Virus record (IMG/VR): IMGVR_UViG_3300042879_005094
Coordinates: 1 to 25,893 of that record
DNA from: a virus
Length of the DNA: 25,893 bases
Direction: 5' to 3' (one strand)
Of this stretch, positions 24,685 through 25,893 are shown one piece after another. The position numbers and the translations under genes are program-made. Positions within the stretch are counted from its first letter, which is position 1. Each line of letters starts with the position of its first letter. The notes under the pieces were generated by a model. The model worked only from the letters and a program-made list of their open reading frames with translations, searched no databases and was not told the origin of the DNA.

Positions 24685-25893
24685 TGGCTAACATTTTACA
24701 AGAGTCTTTTTCTCCTTATGTAAAAAGACAAATCAATATAAGACAACAAAAATTAGGAGCTTTAACTCGAGATAATAATACTTTAGTATTTACAACAAGT
24801 AATGCTCCTTTTATTAAACTTACTTCATCGATAAATGTGACAGCTAATAAATGTCGAGAAATAGGTTTACCTGATAGCTTTTCAGGGAATAATTTAGCTG
24901 AAAAATTTGTTTTATTTGGAGGAACAGTTGAAGAAGACCATTCAGGTTCACCTATTTTAAAAAGTGGTGTTGCTTCTAGTTATAATGATTTTAATAATTC
25001 ATCTTATGGATTTTTAACTACTAGTGATTATGGATTAATTCCAATGCCTGGTATTACTAGTATTGATGTTAAATCTTTAAATAGAGGTTCTTTAAGAGAA
25101 TGTACTATAAATATAACTTGCCATAGTAAACAACAATTTCTTATTATTGAAACTTTATTTTTAAGATTAAAATATAGTTTTTTATTAGAATGGGGACATT
25201 CTGTTTATTTTAAAAATGATGGAACTCTTTCAACTGAAAATTTTTCTAATAGTAGTTTATTTTTAGGAGGAGGTGATGGTGATGTTAGTGATCAAAATTA
25301 TATTCTTAAAACTTTAGAAACTTCTAGAAACCAATCAAATGGTAATTATGATGCTTTTTTAGGATATGTTAAAAATTTTAATTGGACTCTTCGTCCTGAT
25401 GGTGGTTATGATATAACTGTTTCAGGTATAACATTTGGGGATGTTATAGAATCTCTCAAAATGAATGTTTTAAGATATGATGATGCTGATGTTGAAGAGC
25501 AAAATGAAGAAGAAGCTAATTTAGAAGGCCCTCCAATAGAAAAAGATAAAAATAGAACTACATTAAACCAAATATTTTATGCCCTTAAAAAACTTTCAGA
25601 AGAATCAGATGGACTTTTAACAGAAGAAAGTTTTGTTATAATAGATGAAGTTACATGTTCTAAGTTAAAAGAACTTATACCTTCTCTCCCAGATGTTAAT
25701 TTAGCTAAATATGCTGGGAGTAAGTTTATAAATAATGGTGATGCTCCTATAACACAACCTCAACCTCAACCTCAACCTCAACCTCAACCTAAAACTCCCT
25801 CACAAACCCAAGTTCAAGAAGAAGGTTTTTTTAGTTCTGTTGGGAATTTTATTAGTGAGACTGTTGAAGCTGTTGGAGAGTTTGTTAGTGAGG
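24684..25893 (+). CDS. Probable baseplate structural protein, 3' end outside window
   Basis: The start ATG overlaps the preceding stop by one base (TAATG), and the frame stays open to the window end, giving 403 residues: MANILQESFSPYVKRQIN at the N-terminus, a beta-rich body with GLIPMPGITSIDVKSLNRGS near residues 117-136, and NWTLRPDGGYDITVSGITFG near 234-253. The GITSIDVKSLNRGS ... ITC and DGGYDITVSG patterns look like strands of a phage baseplate domain, but I do not recognise the family. Acidic residues cluster near 265-285. A (Gln-Pro)6 linker (358-369) joins this to a second part beginning EEGFFSSVGNFISE, probably helical. Position after gp53 supports a baseplate role. Confidence 0.75.
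   Translation, partial: MANILQESFSPYVKRQINIRQQKLGALTRDNNTLVFTTSNAPFIKLTSSINVTANKCREIGLPDSFSGNNLAEKFVLFGGTVEEDHSGSPILKSGVASSYNDFNNSSYGFLTTSDYGLIPMPGITSIDVKSLNRGSLRECTINITCHSKQQFLIIETLFLRLKYSFLLEWGHSVYFKNDGTLSTENFSNSSLFLGGGDGDVSDQNYILKTLETSRNQSNGNYDAFLGYVKNFNWTLRPDGGYDITVSGITFGDVIESLKMNVLRYDDADVEEQNEEEANLEGPPIEKDKNRTTLNQIFYALKKLSEESDGLLTEESFVIIDEVTCSKLKELIPSLPDVNLAKYAGSKFINNGDAPITQPQPQPQPQPQPKTPSQTQVQEEGFFSSVGNFISETVEAVGEFVSE
25755..25790 (+). repeat. Six tandem CAACCT hexamers coding (Gln-Pro)6
   Basis: CAACCT is repeated six times without variation in the frame of the last gene. It makes a Gln-Pro linker at residues 358-369. Perfect hexamers are prone to length change without frame loss. Confidence 0.93.

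Overview
The window is about 25.9 kb of the virion-structure region of a tailed phage with a contractile tail (myovirus type). All genes that I can support lie on the + strand and are tightly packed, with ATGA or TAATG overlaps at several joins. Outside the first 5.8 kb the DNA is very A+T-rich. Most starts are preceded by A/T-rich leaders without a Shine-Dalgarno sequence; the clear exception is the fibre gene at 9037. That leader style and the protein families suggest a phage of a Bacteroidota host, but nothing in the window proves the host. The order sheath, tube, gp26-like, gp51-position gene, tape measure and gp53-like baseplate protein resembles the T4 tail and baseplate cluster.

Layout. 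Positions 3-6161 hold the 3' part of one giant gene for a collagen-like fibre. It has 645 uninterrupted Gly-X-Y triplets, almost all Gly-Thr-Asn or Gly-Thr-Ser, followed by a 117-residue C-terminal domain. Its true frame contains no ATG in the repeat, so gene callers are likely to pick a wrong Met-rich frame instead. Positions 6170-8983 carry four small to medium beta-rich proteins of probable fibre or receptor-binding type. Positions 9037-11928 carry a fibre protein with a duplicated module, an RCC1-like beta-propeller protein and a small unknown protein.

Positions 11974-15026 encode two glycosyltransferases. The first is a GT9-GT4 fusion. The second belongs to the TibC/Aah family of protein O-heptosyltransferases (strand-loop-strand type with a four-cysteine metal finger). 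Positions 15028-25893 are the tail proper: a small coiled-coil protein, tail sheath, tail tube, a gp26-like protein with an overlapping out-of-frame extension (probable programmed frameshift), tape measure, a small protein, a large tube-fold baseplate protein, a LysM-type gp53-like wedge protein and a partial baseplate protein that runs off the end.

How the parts may work together. The most interesting reading is a self-glycosylated giant fibre. The collagen-like protein puts threonine in nearly every triplet, contains no proline in the repeat and almost no charge. The same late region encodes a Ser/Thr O-glycosyltransferase-family protein and a second glycosyltransferase that could extend the sugar. 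This link is inference. Expression appears to be divided into late units by a recurring TATTTATA box, present in seven of the eight intergenic gaps of 25 bp or more, and two hairpin terminators lie immediately upstream of two of these boxes. No RNA genes, CRISPR arrays, insertion sequences or attachment sites were recognised.
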